From assembly GCA_030651895.1 (NCBI GenBank), contig JAUSBR010000004.1:62001-126000 (forward strand): a stretch of DNA of 64,000 nucleotides, written 5' to 3'. Shown in pieces: positions 19,858 through 29,199 of the stretch. The DNA comes from Sideroxyarcus sp. (GTDB taxonomy: Bacteria; Pseudomonadota; Gammaproteobacteria; Burkholderiales; Gallionellaceae). The position numbers and the translations under genes are program-made. The number at the start of each line of letters is the position of its first letter. The stretch's first letter is position 1. The notes under the pieces were generated by a model, which worked only from the letters and a program-made list of their open reading frames with translations, was not told the DNA's origin and searched no databases.

Positions 19858-20526
19858 TCAATCGTCGTCATCGCGTTGTTCGGCATGACCCGCAAACTCG
19901 GCGGGCGCCATCGCGCTGAGCGCGGAATAGCCGGCCCAGAACGTCACCACCGCGAGCAGCATTATGACACCCAGCCAGGCATACGAACGCTCTTCGCCGG
20001 CTTCGGGGGCGGCTTCTTTCGTTCCGCTGATCATGGCACTCACCAGGTTCTCGCGGTGCAGGATACTGCTCACCACGACGCCGGCGATATGCACGGCCAC
20101 GACTGCCAGCATGGCGAAGGAAAGCACCTCATGCAGTTCTTCCATCATGTCGCCGCCGATATCCTGAAACAGCAGCACGCCGCTCGCGCCCGAACCGATG
20201 ATCAGGAACAGCAGCAGCCAGATCGCCACACTGCCGGCCGGATTGTGCCCCACATAGCGTTCTGCCCTGCCTCTGGCCAACGCAGACACATAAGTAAGGA
20301 CCTCACCCGAGGTGAACAGGAAGGAAGCGAAGCGCGCATAACGCGTACCCATGAATCCCCACAGCACCCTGAAGGCGATCAGCCCCAGCATGGTATATCC
20401 CAGCATCACATGGATGTCGCGATAGCGCTCCGATTCCGAGGTCAGAAAGACGCCGCAGAACGACAGCACCATCGACCAGTGGAACACCCGCGTCGGCACA
20501 TCCCAAACCTGGATCCGTTCACTCAT
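19858..20526 (-). CDS. Cytochrome b561-family membrane protein (SHP/DHC cluster)
   Basis: 222 aa, four main membrane helices plus a fifth near the C-terminus. Heme-ligand histidines in the expected helices: RVFHWSMVLSF, RDIHVMLGY, EELHEVLSF and VAVHIAGV. The acidic tail ends in DDDD. It starts 14 bp after the diheme cytochrome gene. In characterised SHP/DHC gene clusters the b-type cytochrome delivers quinol electrons to the diheme cytochrome; the same role is inferred here. Confidence 0.92.
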   Translation of the reverse strand: MSERIQVWDVPTRVFHWSMVLSFCGVFLTSESERYRDIHVMLGYTMLGLIAFRVLWGFMGTRYARFASFLFTSGEVLTYVSALARGRAERYVGHNPAGSVAIWLLLFLIIGSGASGVLLFQDIGGDMMEELHEVLSFAMLAVVAVHIAGVVVSSILHRENLVSAMISGTKEAAPEAGEERSYAWLGVIMLLAVVTFWAGYSALSAMAPAEFAGHAEQRDDDD

Positions 20527-20540
20527 GATCTTCGTGCCTT

Positions 20541-21041
20541 CTATTTGGGCATGCGGATATTGCGCTCGCGGTAATCACCGCTCTCCGCCAGGGTATGGCA
20601 GGCCGCGCAATTGGCCGGGCTCTTCACCAGTGGATTCTTCCATACGCGCTGCGGCACCTCGTCATGCTCGCGGATGAACCAGCGCGTTTCGCTGATGCGC
20701 AGCAGGGGTTTGGCGACCGGATCCGGCTTCCGCTTACCGGCATTTTGCTCGAGGAATGCAGCGATCTCTTGCGCAACTGCAGGCTCCAGGCTCGCATCCG
20801 TACCGAAATGCTTGTCCAGCCCGGACATCATCTCGCGCCAGGACTCGGCGGGCAGCAAGCGCGGGGGGAAGGCCACATGGCACGAGCCGCACTCTTCCTG
20901 CCAGGCGGCATTGGTGGCGACAGCCCTGCGGCCGCCCTCGTGGTGCTCGTGATCGTCATCAGCCTGCGCGACAGACATCATCCCTCCCAGCAGGATGATG
21001 ACTGCGGACATGCGCAAAGTGTTTCGATTGTCGAACGGCAT
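20541..21041 (-). CDS. Diheme cytochrome c (DHC type)
   Basis: 166 aa with signal peptide (cleavage near AQA|DD) and two heme sites, CGSCH (about residue 51) and CAACH (about residue 146). The ATG at 21041 is preceded by AAGGAGG at proper spacing; a longer open frame upstream only overlaps the SHP gene in another frame. A His-rich N-terminus (DDDHEHHEGG) may bind metal. DHC proteins pass electrons from a b-type cytochrome to SHP, and all three genes are adjacent here. Confidence 0.92.
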   Translation of the reverse strand: MPFDNRNTLRMSAVIILLGGMMSVAQADDDHEHHEGGRRAVATNAAWQEECGSCHVAFPPRLLPAESWREMMSGLDKHFGTDASLEPAVAQEIAAFLEQNAGKRKPDPVAKPLLRISETRWFIREHDEVPQRVWKNPLVKSPANCAACHTLAESGDYRERNIRMPK

Positions 21042-21051
21042 GATGGCCTCC

Positions 21052-21471
21052 TTATTTCCCGATAGTGAGCAGGTAGGTGAGCACATCGCCCTTTTCCTGC
21101 GGCGTGCAGGCGCGCGCGAGTACGTCGTTGCAATTGCGCTTGAACCACTTCTCGACCTTGGTTGGATCAGTGAAACGCTCTGGATTGACCAGCGGCGCCA
21201 GCGGCTTGATGACCTTGCTGGTTTTGGCGTGCTTGCCGCTGTTTGCCGGATCTTCGGTATGGCAGGAAGCGCAGCTCCATTCGTTACCGTGGGTTGACTT
21301 GAAGAACTGTTCGCCGTTCGCTGCAGAAAAACTCTGGAACCCGGGGCTGGACTTTGCCGACCTGGCAAACTCGGCCATGAACTGGCCGAATGTTTCGGCG
21401 CATGCCGGTTGCACCGCCAGACCGCTCATTACGACCAGCAGCAGAACCAGCAAAGTATTTATACGCGACAT
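21052..21471 (-). CDS. shp: SHP-type (sphaeroides heme protein, DUF1924) high-spin cytochrome c
   Basis: 139 aa with signal peptide (cleavage near ACA|ET) and a single heme site CASCH at residues 67-71. Near the C-terminus, KRNCNDVLARAC gives Asn113 directly before Cys114, with Cys122 eight residues on. In SHP, an Asn in a disulfide-closed loop is the sixth ligand and swings away when O2 or NO binds; these residues fit that arrangement. First gene of the SHP-DHC-b561-regulator-kinase operon. It probably serves as a terminal oxygen- or nitrogen-oxide-binding reductase; the physiological substrate is not known. Confidence 0.88.
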   Translation of the reverse strand: MSRINTLLVLLLVVMSGLAVQPACAETFGQFMAEFARSAKSSPGFQSFSAANGEQFFKSTHGNEWSCASCHTEDPANSGKHAKTSKVIKPLAPLVNPERFTDPTKVEKWFKRNCNDVLARACTPQEKGDVLTYLLTIGK

Positions 21472-21522
21472 GATTGACCTCCTTTAAGTTGCACTTCGAC
21501 GGGTGCAGGATAGAAGGTCAGA

Positions 21523-21539
21523 CTTAAGACAAGCTTAAG
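21523..21539 (-). promoter_or_regulatory. PmrA/QseB-type box upstream of the SHP operon
   Basis: CTTAAG-ACAAG-CTTAAG (as read on the plus strand), the same layout as the box at 16478. A further CTTAAT lies at 21542-21547. On the minus strand the box ends 7 bp before a weak -10-like TTCTAT (21515-21510), and 51 bp before the SHP start codon. Likely bound by the regulator encoded in this operon. Confidence 0.65.
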
Positions 21540-21627
21540 TGCTTAATATCGCAGGAGAGTACCGCGAAAACACGGCATATAGACATCGCCTGTCCGCGTC
21601 GACAGGTGAATTGGAACGATGGGGAAT

Positions 21628-21703
21628 TGGTGCCGCTTGTCGGATTCGAACTGACGACCTACCGCTTACAAGGCGGTTGCTCTACCAACTGAGCTAAAGC
21701 GGC
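21628..21703 (-). tRNA. tRNA-Thr (anticodon UGU)
   Basis: 76 nt including the encoded CCA. Acceptor stem GCCGCTT/AAGCGGC, D-arm TAGCTCAGTTGGTAGAGC, anticodon loop CTTGTAA, T-arm with GTTCGAATC. It lies 9 bp after tRNA-Lys and is probably processed from the same transcript. Confidence 0.97.
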
Positions 21704-21712
21704 GGGTGAAAC

Positions 21713-21788
21713 TGGTGGGTCGGGCGAGATTCGAACTCGCGACCAACGGATTAAAAGTCCGCTGCTCTACCGACTGAGCTACCGACCC
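21713..21788 (-). tRNA. tRNA-Lys (anticodon UUU)
   Basis: 76 nt with encoded CCA. Acceptor stem GGGTCGG/CCGACCC, anticodon loop CTTTTAA, T-arm GTTCGAATC. It follows queC on the same strand by 64 bp. Confidence 0.97.
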
Positions 21789-21852
21789 GGTCCCAAAAGG
21801 GAGCGCGCATTATACGGGTTTGACTTTGACTGTCAAACCAAGCAGCAAAGCC

Positions 21853-22527
21853 TTACGCGTTTTGGTAGCGCGTGCTGTCCGCGACCCCGGCAGACTGGAA
21901 TCCTTCGCGCCGCAAACGGCAGGAATCGCAGCGTCCGCAGGCGCGTCCCAGCTCGTCGGCTTGGTAACAGGACACCGTCTGGGCATAGTCCACCCCCATG
22001 CGCACGCCCTCGCGGATAATCTCGGCCTTGGAAAGATGCAGCAGCGGTGCATGCAGGGTGAGCGGCTTGCCTTCAACCGCTGCCTGGGTCGCCAGATTGG
22101 CCATGCGCTCAAAGGCGGCCACATATTCAGGCCGGCAATCGGGGTAGCCGGAATAATCCACCGCGTTCACACCGAAGAAAATGTCCTGCGCCTTCAGCAC
22201 TTCGGCCCAGGCCAGCGCGAGCGACAACATGATGGTGTTGCGGGCGGGCACATAGGTGACGGGAATACCGCTGCTGGCCTGCTCCGGCACGGCGATGTTG
22301 GCATCGGTGAGCGCCGAACCGCCGAAGGCGGTGAGATCGATGTTGATGATGCGATGTTCGCGCGCGCCCAGCGACTCCGCCACACGTTTCGATGCTGCCA
22401 GCTCGGCATGATGGCGCTGGCCGTAATCCACACTCAAGGTGTAGCACTCGAAACCCTGCTTGCGCGCCATCGCCAGCACCGTCGCGGAATCCAGACCACC
22501 CGACAACAATACCACCGCTCTTTTCAT
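21853..22527 (-). CDS. queC: 7-cyano-7-deazaguanine (preQ0) synthase
   Basis: 224 aa. Converts 7-carboxy-7-deazaguanine to preQ0 with ATP and ammonia, in queuosine biosynthesis. The N-terminal PP-loop is [10 protein letters not shown]; the C-terminal zinc site is [10 protein letters not shown] with an upstream Cys (TVSCYQ). Start taken at ATG 22527, overlapping the queE stop by 4 nt. The frame runs far upstream but that part overlaps queE. Last protein gene of the long tol/que run. Confidence 0.98.
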   Translation of the reverse strand: MKRAVVLLSGGLDSATVLAMARKQGFECYTLSVDYGQRHHAELAASKRVAESLGAREHRIINIDLTAFGGSALTDANIAVPEQASSGIPVTYVPARNTIMLSLALAWAEVLKAQDIFFGVNAVDYSGYPDCRPEYVAAFERMANLATQAAVEGKPLTLHAPLLHLSKAEIIREGVRMGVDYAQTVSCYQADELGRACGRCDSCRLRREGFQSAGVADSTRYQNA

Positions 22528-23183
22528 CTTCCGACCTCGTTGCCCCACAACAACTTGTGCAGCTGCACCTGCATTCGCACCGGTAGACGGTCGCGCAATA
22601 TCCATTCCGCCAGATCCCGCGGGGCAAGGTGACCCTGCACCGGCGAGAACAGCACCGCACAACGTTGCGCGAGCTGTCGCTCCTGCAGAATCTGCTTCGC
22701 CCACTGATAATCGGCTGCATCGTTCAGCACGAACTTGATCTCGTCCTGCGCGGCCAGATGTTCCAGATTGGCCCACAGGTTCTTTTCCACTTCGCCCGAG
22801 GCCGGCGTCTTGATGTCGACCACCTTCTGCACTCTGGCATCCACGCCGCTCACATCCAGCGCGCCGCTGGTTTCCAGCGAGACTGCATATCCCGCATCGC
22901 ACAGGGCCTGCAACAAAGGCAGGCAATTCTTCTGCGCCAGCGGCTCGCCCCCGGTGACGCAGACGTAACGCGCATCGTGCCGCGCCACTTCGGCGAGGAT
23001 GGCTGCCAGCGTCATGTTCTGTCCGCCGCTGAAAGCATAGGTGGTATCGCAGTATTCGCAGCGCAAGGGACAGCCGGTGAGCCGGACGAACACGGTCGGC
23101 AGTCCGACGCGGCCGGTCTCGCCCTGCAGGGAAAAGAATATTTCGCTGATACGCAACGAATCGTTTGCGGAAGGAATGGCCAT
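22524..23183 (-). CDS. queE: 7-carboxy-7-deazaguanine synthase (radical SAM)
   Basis: 219 aa. Radical-SAM enzyme preceding QueC in the queuosine pathway. The cluster motif is CPLRCEYC (CX3CX2C) near residue 38-45, with ETGRVG upstream and the SAM-binding GGEP. ATG at 23183 is chosen because the protein begins with the family N-terminus ([13 protein letters not shown]); upstream sequence belongs to the intergenic region and cpoB end. Eight bp separate it from cpoB. Confidence 0.97.
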   Translation of the reverse strand: MAIPSANDSLRISEIFFSLQGETGRVGLPTVFVRLTGCPLRCEYCDTTYAFSGGQNMTLAAILAEVARHDARYVCVTGGEPLAQKNCLPLLQALCDAGYAVSLETSGALDVSGVDARVQKVVDIKTPASGEVEKNLWANLEHLAAQDEIKFVLNDAADYQWAKQILQERQLAQRCAVLFSPVQGHLAPRDLAEWILRDRLPVRMQVQLHKLLWGNEVGR

Positions 23184-23191
23184 TGCTCTAC

Positions 23192-23947
23192 TTATTTGAT
23201 CGCAGCCAGGCGCTTCTTCGCTTTTTCCGATGCATCGCTTCCCGGGAACTGGGAGATGAGTTGTTTCAGGGTCTTCTGTGCGGCGGATTTGCTCTTCAGG
23301 CTCAACTGGCACTCCGCGACGTTGAGCATCGCTTCCTGCACACGCGGATGGTCCGGGTGTTTTTCGATCAAAGTCTGATAACTGCCAATACTGCTCTTGC
23401 ATTCTTTCAGCAGGAAGAATGAATTGCCCGTCCAGTACAGGACGTTCGCTTCATGCACGGACTGCGGATAGCTCTGCAGAAAGTCGCGGAAGGCCGCAGC
23501 GGCATTCTGGTATTTCTCCGCTTTGTACAGACTGTAGGCTGCTTCGAAAGTACGGTTCTCGCCGGCCGGATCGGCGACGACTCCTTTGCCGCTGTCGGGA
23601 CGACTGGCCGCGGGTTCATTGCCCTCGAAGCGGCGCAGACGCGAATCCAGATCGACGTAGAAATCCTTCTGGCGCTTTTCGGCGTCCTGCAAGCTATGGA
23701 TCAGCTCTTCGTTCTGACCGCGCAACTTGCGCAATTCGGTATTCAACGCTTCCATCTGCATCTGCAGATCGAGGGTCGAACGGATGTACTGCTCTTTTTC
23801 CTGCTCGGTCGAGGCCAGTGCCTGTTCCAGTTTGACGATGCGCGCTTCCAGCTGCTTCACCTGCTTGCGCGCATCGTCATCCGCGAACAGCCCTGCCATG
23901 GCAGAACTGCTCGCAACGCACAAACAGGCCAGCAACCAGAAACGCAT
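23192..23947 (-). CDS. cpoB: Tol-Pal cell-division coordinator CpoB (YbgF)
   Basis: 251 aa periplasmic protein: signal peptide (cleavage near AMA|GL), N-terminal coiled coil (about 30-110, heptad-rich KQLEARIVKLEQAL), linker, then three TPR-like units (about 130-250: AAYSLYKAEKYQNAA, VLYWTGNSFF, QEAMLNVAECQLSLK). It links peptidoglycan synthesis to Tol-Pal during constriction. It follows pal by 6 bp, as in most proteobacteria. Confidence 0.96.
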   Translation of the reverse strand: MRFWLLACLCVASSSAMAGLFADDDARKQVKQLEARIVKLEQALASTEQEKEQYIRSTLDLQMQMEALNTELRKLRGQNEELIHSLQDAEKRQKDFYVDLDSRLRRFEGNEPAASRPDSGKGVVADPAGENRTFEAAYSLYKAEKYQNAAAAFRDFLQSYPQSVHEANVLYWTGNSFFLLKECKSSIGSYQTLIEKHPDHPRVQEAMLNVAECQLSLKSKSAAQKTLKQLISQFPGSDASEKAKKRLAAIK

Positions 23948-23953
23948 ACCGGA

Positions 23954-24490
23954 TTACTTGGCGACGAAATCCACGCGGCGATTTTCTGCCCAGGATGCTT
24001 CGTCATGGCCGGTCGCGCGCGGTTTCTCTTCGCCGTAGCTCACCGTGGTGACCTGCGACTCTGTGGCACCCGACAAGACCAGCAACTTCTTCACGTTGTT
24101 GGCGCGACGCTGCCCCAGAGCCAGGTTGTATTCGCTGCTGCCGCGCTCATCCGCATTGCCTTCCAGACGAACTTTGCTGGCGCGGTTCTCGCTCAGATAT
24201 TTGCCGAGAGCCTGGACGGTGGCACGGTCTTCCGCCTGCACCGCATCCACATCGAACGGGAAGTGCACACTGGTTTCGGTCGGCATGGCCGCTGCTTCGA
24301 CGACAGGCGCGGCAGCTTCGGTCGCCTCTGGTGCCGGCGCGGCTGTAGCGGTCTCGGCCGGCGCAGCGGCAGGTTCGGTCGCCGCCGGTTCTGTAGCCGC
24401 TGTCGGCGCTTGCGTTTCTTCCTCGATCGGCTCGCTTGCGCAAGCCACCAGCAGATTCGCCAATACCAGACCCAATATCAATTTCTTCAT
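23954..24490 (-). CDS. pal: Peptidoglycan-associated lipoprotein Pal
   Basis: 178 aa. Lipobox LVAC gives lipid-modified Cys17. A long Ala/Glu/Pro/Thr-rich linker (about 20-75) is followed by an OmpA-like peptidoglycan-binding domain with VRLEGNADERGSSEYN and LGQRRANNVK. Anchors the outer membrane to the cell wall as part of the Tol-Pal system. The linker is longer than in E. coli Pal. Confidence 0.97.
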   Translation of the reverse strand: MKKLILGLVLANLLVACASEPIEEETQAPTAATEPAATEPAAAPAETATAAPAPEATEAAAPVVEAAAMPTETSVHFPFDVDAVQAEDRATVQALGKYLSENRASKVRLEGNADERGSSEYNLALGQRRANNVKKLLVLSGATESQVTTVSYGEEKPRATGHDEASWAENRRVDFVAK

Positions 24491-24515
24491 TGCATTCTCC
24501 TTTTATTCATCGAGA

Positions 24516-25784
24516 CTACTGCTTCAGGAAAGGCCCCCAGATCGGCTCGCGAATATCGCCGCGCTGGGCAACCATCTTCTGCTTCACTCTGCCGTCACTG
24601 GATACGGTTGCCAATATACCACGACCCTGCGACTCGGTTGCGAACAGGATCAGCTTGCCGTTGGGGGCAAAACTGGGTTTCTTTTCCCATCCGCCGGGTG
24701 TCAGTATCTGCACCTGCTTGCTCTCGAAATCCTGCACCGCGATGTAGAACGTGCCCCCGCTGAACTGCGAATAGACGAAACTCTTGCCGTCGGGACTGAA
24801 ACGCGGCGAGAAATTGTTGCCGCCCTCGAAGGTCAGCCGTTCGGCGTAACCGCCCTCTGCTGCCACACGATAGATCTGCGCCTTGCCGCCGCGGTCCGAT
24901 GTGAACAGAAGCGTCTTGCCGTCCGGCGAGAATGCCGGCTCGGTGTCGATGGTCTCGCTGAAGGTGATGCGGCGCAGGTCCTTGCCGTCGGCACCCACCA
25001 GATAAAGCTGCGAACTCCCGTCGCGCGTCAGCACGATGGCAAGCTGCTTGCCGTCCGGCGACCAGGCCGGGGCGCTGTTGCTGCCGGAAAAATCCGCCAG
25101 CACGGTGCGCTTCTGCGTCGCCAGCGACTGCACGAACACGGTCGCATGGCCGCGCTCGAAACTCACATAGGCGATCTGCTTGCCATCCGGCGACCAGGCC
25201 GGCGACATGATGGGCTCGTTCAACGACAGCAAGGTCTGCTCACCGTAACCATCGCTGTCCGCCACCACCAGCCGGAACTGCTTGCCCTCGCGGTTGACGT
25301 AGGCGATGCGCGTGCTGAACACGCCCGCACTGCCCGTCAGTTTTTCATACACCAGATCGGCGATGCGATGCCCGATGGCGCGCACCTGATCGCTCCTTGC
25401 CGTCACGGCCAGCGCGATCAATTCGGTTTGCCTCACCGCGTCGAGCAGGCGGAACCTCACTTCCGCACGTCCGTCTCCCAGTGCGCGCACACTGCCGATG
25501 ACCAGCGCTTCCACACCCGCCCATTCGACATATCTCACCTCGCCCGGCTCATGCGGCGCCTTGCCTGCCGGATCGATCAGCTTGAACAGCCCGGTGCGCA
25601 ACAGATCGTTGGACACCACACTGCTGATCGTCTGCCCCGCGATGCGTTCTTCCCCGCCGAAGCGCACCACCGAGATCGGCGTCTGATGTTCGCCCGCACC
25701 GGTGATCTCGATATCCAGAGTGGCTTGCGCGGATGTCACTACGCACAAACCGAAAAGCAATCCCAAGCAACCACGCATATGCAT
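24516..25784 (-). CDS. tolB: Tol-Pal translocation protein TolB
   Basis: 422 aa periplasmic protein with signal peptide (cleavage near AQA|TL), an N-terminal alpha/beta domain (about 20-150) and a six-bladed beta-propeller marked by repeated AWSPDGKQ, AFSPDGKT, RFSPDGKS and FAPNGK motifs. It binds Pal and TolA. It lies between tolA (5 bp upstream) and pal. Confidence 0.98.
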   Translation of the reverse strand: MHMRGCLGLLFGLCVVTSAQATLDIEITGAGEHQTPISVVRFGGEERIAGQTISSVVSNDLLRTGLFKLIDPAGKAPHEPGEVRYVEWAGVEALVIGSVRALGDGRAEVRFRLLDAVRQTELIALAVTARSDQVRAIGHRIADLVYEKLTGSAGVFSTRIAYVNREGKQFRLVVADSDGYGEQTLLSLNEPIMSPAWSPDGKQIAYVSFERGHATVFVQSLATQKRTVLADFSGSNSAPAWSPDGKQLAIVLTRDGSSQLYLVGADGKDLRRITFSETIDTEPAFSPDGKTLLFTSDRGGKAQIYRVAAEGGYAERLTFEGGNNFSPRFSPDGKSFVYSQFSGGTFYIAVQDFESKQVQILTPGGWEKKPSFAPNGKLILFATESQGRGILATVSSDGRVKQKMVAQRGDIREPIWGPFLKQ

Positions 25785-25789
25785 CCTTT

Positions 25790-26493
25790 CTACGGCCTGA
25801 TCGTCAACTTCAATTCGCGGAACATCTTTTGCAGATCGGCATCGGTCGGCACCGGCAGCGGCTGCGCCTTGTAGATGGCGCGCTCCGCCGCATTGTCGTA
25901 TGCCGTGTGTCCGCTGCTGCGCAGCAATTCCACATCCAGAACATCGCCGCCCGGCAGCAGCGTCACCTTGAACTCGGCCTTGGCCGACTCGGGCACATCC
26001 GGCGGCATCACGATGTTGCGGCGTATCTTGGCACGGATCATGTCCTGATAACGCCCCACCTGCGTCGCCGTCGCCGCATCCACTTCGGCGCGGATGCGCG
26101 CCTGTTCAGAATTGCGCAGACGCTCGGAATACGCCTCCAGCTCGCGCAACTCCTTCTCCTGCTTTGCCTTGGTAGCTGCCGCCGCTTTGGCTTTTTCTTC
26201 GGCCTGTTTCTTTTTCTTGTCGCGCACCTCGATATCCGCCTTCACCGGCGGCAACACAGGGGCTACAACCTTGGGCAGCGCTTTCGGTTCCGCCTTGACG
26301 GGCGGTTCAAGCAGTTGTTCGGGGGCGACTTCGGCTGCGGGCAGACTGTCCCACATCTCCACCATAAACTCTTCCGGCGGCTGCGCCTGCCAGCGGAATC
26401 CGAAATACAGCACGAAGAAGAACAACAGATGCACCGCCAGCGCCAGCATCCCGGCGGGAAGACGATAAGGCTCCGGATAGGTCAGCGCGGTAC

Positions 26494-26497
<4 letters not shown>
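25790..26497 (-). CDS. tolA: Tol-Pal energy-transducing protein TolA
   Basis: 235 aa: one N-terminal membrane helix (about 18-36), a short Pro/Lys/Ala-rich helical linker (about 70-125, KKKQAEEKAKAAAATKAKQEK), and a TonB-like C-terminal domain (about 135-235) with the VTLLPGGDVLDVELLRSSG motif. It is shorter than E. coli TolA because the helical linker is reduced. It overlaps the tolR stop by 4 nt. Confidence 0.95.
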
Positions 26498-26909
<412 letters not shown>

Positions 26910-26913
<4 letters not shown>

Positions 26914-27068
26914 GGCTGCACCTCCGACAGTGCGAATGGGTCGCTGCGCAGCAGCGGGGTACCCATCGGCCTACCCCTTGCGGGTACGTTACTGGCGAAG
27001 ACAGCCGTTTGCGGGAGGAGGTGCAAGGCAGCCATTCCCGCACCCATCGCTATCGCGCACCGTGTCAT
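26910..27068 (-). CDS. Small gene of unknown function between tolQ and tolR (52 aa)
   Basis: A 53-codon frame fills the whole gap between tolQ and tolR. Its ATG (27068) overlaps the tolQ stop as ATGA, and its TGA (26912-26910) overlaps the tolR GTG start as GTGA; AGAGG lies six nt before the ATG. The product begins MTRCAIAMGAGMAALHLLPQ, a positively charged end then a hydrophobic stretch to about residue 25, so a signal peptide (cleavage after VFA) or membrane anchor is plausible. The remainder is Pro/Arg-rich and polar. I recognise no family. The double overlap is the main evidence that it is translated. Confidence 0.6.
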
Positions 27069-27742
27069 GGCTGCCTCTGGAGTACGTTGGAGAATTCTTC
27101 GATGAAACTCTCGAAGCGCGACGACAGCCGCGTGACGTCATGCACATAGCGGTTGTATGCCACCACCGCCGGGATCGCGGCGAACAGGCCCATCGCCGTC
27201 GCCACCAGTGCTTCGGCGATGCCCGGTGCCACGTGCGCCAGCGTCGCCTGCCCCACGTTGGACAGACCGCGGAACGCGTTCATGATGCCCCACACGGTGC
27301 CGAGCAGGCCGACGTACGGGCTCACCGAGCCGACCGTGGCGAGGAAGGAAAGGTGCGATTCGAGATGATCCACCTCGCGCTGATATTTGGCACGCATGGC
27401 GCGGCGCGTGCCGTCCATCACCGCCGCGCTATCCACGCCGTGGGTCTTCTTCAGCTTGATGAACTCGGCGAAACCCGCCGAGAAGATCCGTTCCAGCGCC
27501 CCGATATCGCGGCGACCCCGGTTGTTCGCCTGCTGGTAGAGCGCAGCCAGATTCGGATTGCTCCAGAACGCGTCCTCGAACTCGCGCGACTGTTTCACCG
27601 CCGAACGCACCGCGAACAGCTTGAGGAAGATGTACCACCAGGACATCAGCGACACCAGCAGCAGCAAACCCATCACCAATTGCACCAGCAAGCTGGCATT
27701 GGCGACCAGATTGATGAACGACATATCCCCGATCAGTTCCAT
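27065..27742 (-). CDS. tolQ: Tol-Pal proton-channel protein TolQ
   Basis: 225 aa, MotA/TolQ/ExbB family, three membrane helices (about 14-36, 130-155, 165-190) with GLLGTVWGIMNAF and the AEALVATAMGLFAAIPAVV segment. Start taken at ATG 27742 (MELIGDMSF), 1 nt after the ybgC stop; a longer frame reaches 27781 but overlaps ybgC. Works with TolR as proton-driven motor of outer-membrane constriction. Confidence 0.97.
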   Translation of the reverse strand: MELIGDMSFINLVANASLLVQLVMGLLLLVSLMSWWYIFLKLFAVRSAVKQSREFEDAFWSNPNLAALYQQANNRGRRDIGALERIFSAGFAEFIKLKKTHGVDSAAVMDGTRRAMRAKYQREVDHLESHLSFLATVGSVSPYVGLLGTVWGIMNAFRGLSNVGQATLAHVAPGIAEALVATAMGLFAAIPAVVAYNRYVHDVTRLSSRFESFIEEFSNVLQRQP

Positions 27743-27743
27743 A

Positions 27744-28151
27744 TCAGTCTTTCCATTGATTTCGCAACACATCCGGCACACTCACCGGTTTGAAGGTCTC
27801 GACATTCACGCACACCAGATGCACCTCACCCTCGACCAGCACCTCGTCCCCGCGCATCACCGTCTGGTGAATGTTCAGCCGGCTACGCCCGATATCCTTG
27901 ATCTGCGACGTCACCGCCACCAGATCATCGAGCAGCGCCGGTCGCAGATAATCCAGCTTGAGCGAACGCACCACGAACACCACGCCCAGTTCTTTCATCA
28001 GCCCCGCATTGCTGTAACCGAAGGTGCGCAACCACTCCGTGCGCGAGCGCTCCATGAAGTTCACATAACTGGCGTGATAGACGACCCCGCCCGCATCGGT
28101 GTCCTGAAAATACACCCGTACCGGCAAGGAGAAGACCTTGTGCTTACTCAT
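27744..28151 (-). CDS. ybgC: Tol-Pal-associated acyl-CoA thioesterase YbgC
   Basis: 135 aa hotdog-fold thioesterase. The active-site Asp and surrounding motif are seen in [29 protein letters not shown] (residues about 14-42). Start at ATG 28151, which overlaps the ruvB end by 8 nt; the upstream extension overlaps ruvB. Its stop is 1 nt from the tolQ start, so translation is coupled. The gene classically opens the tol-pal cluster and acts on CoA thioesters of lipids. Confidence 0.96.
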   Translation of the reverse strand: MSKHKVFSLPVRVYFQDTDAGGVVYHASYVNFMERSRTEWLRTFGYSNAGLMKELGVVFVVRSLKLDYLRPALLDDLVAVTSQIKDIGRSRLNIHQTVMRGDEVLVEGEVHLVCVNVETFKPVSVPDVLRNQWKD

Positions 28152-29199
28152 CCCACAGCTCCTTGTTGTTGCCGCTGCGCGGCTGCACCAGACCAAAGTG
28201 TTCATAGGCATTCGCCGTCGCCATGCGCCCGCGCGGCGTGCGTTGCAGATAGCCCTGCTGGATGAGATACGGCTCCAGCACATCCTCGATGGTGTCGCGC
28301 TCTTCACCGATGGCGGCGGCAAGGTTGTCCACGCCGACCGGTCCGCCGAGGAATTTCTCGATCACGGTCTGCAGCAGTTTGCGGTCCATCACGTCCAGCC
28401 CGCGCGAGTCCACATCCAACATGGTCAGCGCGGCGTCCGCCACTTCACGTGTGGCATTGCCGTCGGCGCGCACATCGGCGTAATCGCGTACGCGGCGCAG
28501 CAGGCGGTTGGCGATACGCGGCGTGCCGCGCGAACGTTTGGCGATCTCCAGCGCGCCGTCCTGCGAGATGGGCAATTCGAGCAGACCCGACGAGCGCGTG
28601 ACGATGCGCTGCAACTCTTCCGCTGTATAGAACTCCAGCCGCGCCACGATACCGAAGCGGTCGCGCAGCGGATTGGTGAGCATGCCCGCGCGCGTGGTGG
28701 CGCCGACCAGTGTGAACGGCGGCAGGTCGATCTTCACCGAGCGCGCGCCCGGCCCCTCGCCGATCATGATGTCGATCTGGTAGTCCTCCAGCGCGGGATA
28801 GAGGATCTCTTCGACGACCGGTGACAGACGGTGGATCTCGTCGATGAACAGCACGTCGTTGGGTTCGAGGTTGGTGAGTAGCGCGGCAAGATCTCCCGCG
28901 CGTTCCAGCACCGGGCCGGAAGTGTGGCGGATGTTGACCCCCATCTCGCGCGCGATGATCTGTGCCAGCGTGGTCTTTCCCAGACCGGGCGGGCCGAACA
29001 GCAGCACATGGTCGAGCGGTTCATTACGCTTGCGCGCGGCCTGGATGAATATCTCCAGTTGCCCGCGTATCTTTTCCTGACCGACGTATTCGTCAAGCTG
29101 CTTGGGGCGCAGTGCGCGCTCCAGCGCCTCTTCCTGCTGCGAGGCGGGTGCAGCGGAGATGATGCGCGGCTCTGAAGTAAGGTCGTCGTTCTGGATCAT
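28144..29199 (-). CDS. ruvB: Holliday junction branch-migration ATPase RuvB
   Basis: 351 aa AAA+ motor: Walker [12 protein letters not shown] (about 63), Walker [10 protein letters not shown], sensor GATTRAGML, and a C-terminal winged helix (RTPRGR). With RuvA it drives branch migration of recombination intermediates. It overlaps ruvA by 4 nt. Confidence 0.98.
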   Translation of the reverse strand: MIQNDDLTSEPRIISAAPASQQEEALERALRPKQLDEYVGQEKIRGQLEIFIQAARKRNEPLDHVLLFGPPGLGKTTLAQIIAREMGVNIRHTSGPVLERAGDLAALLTNLEPNDVLFIDEIHRLSPVVEEILYPALEDYQIDIMIGEGPGARSVKIDLPPFTLVGATTRAGMLTNPLRDRFGIVARLEFYTAEELQRIVTRSSGLLELPISQDGALEIAKRSRGTPRIANRLLRRVRDYADVRADGNATREVADAALTMLDVDSRGLDVMDRKLLQTVIEKFLGGPVGVDNLAAAIGEERDTIEDVLEPYLIQQGYLQRTPRGRMATANAYEHFGLVQPRSGNNKELWDE

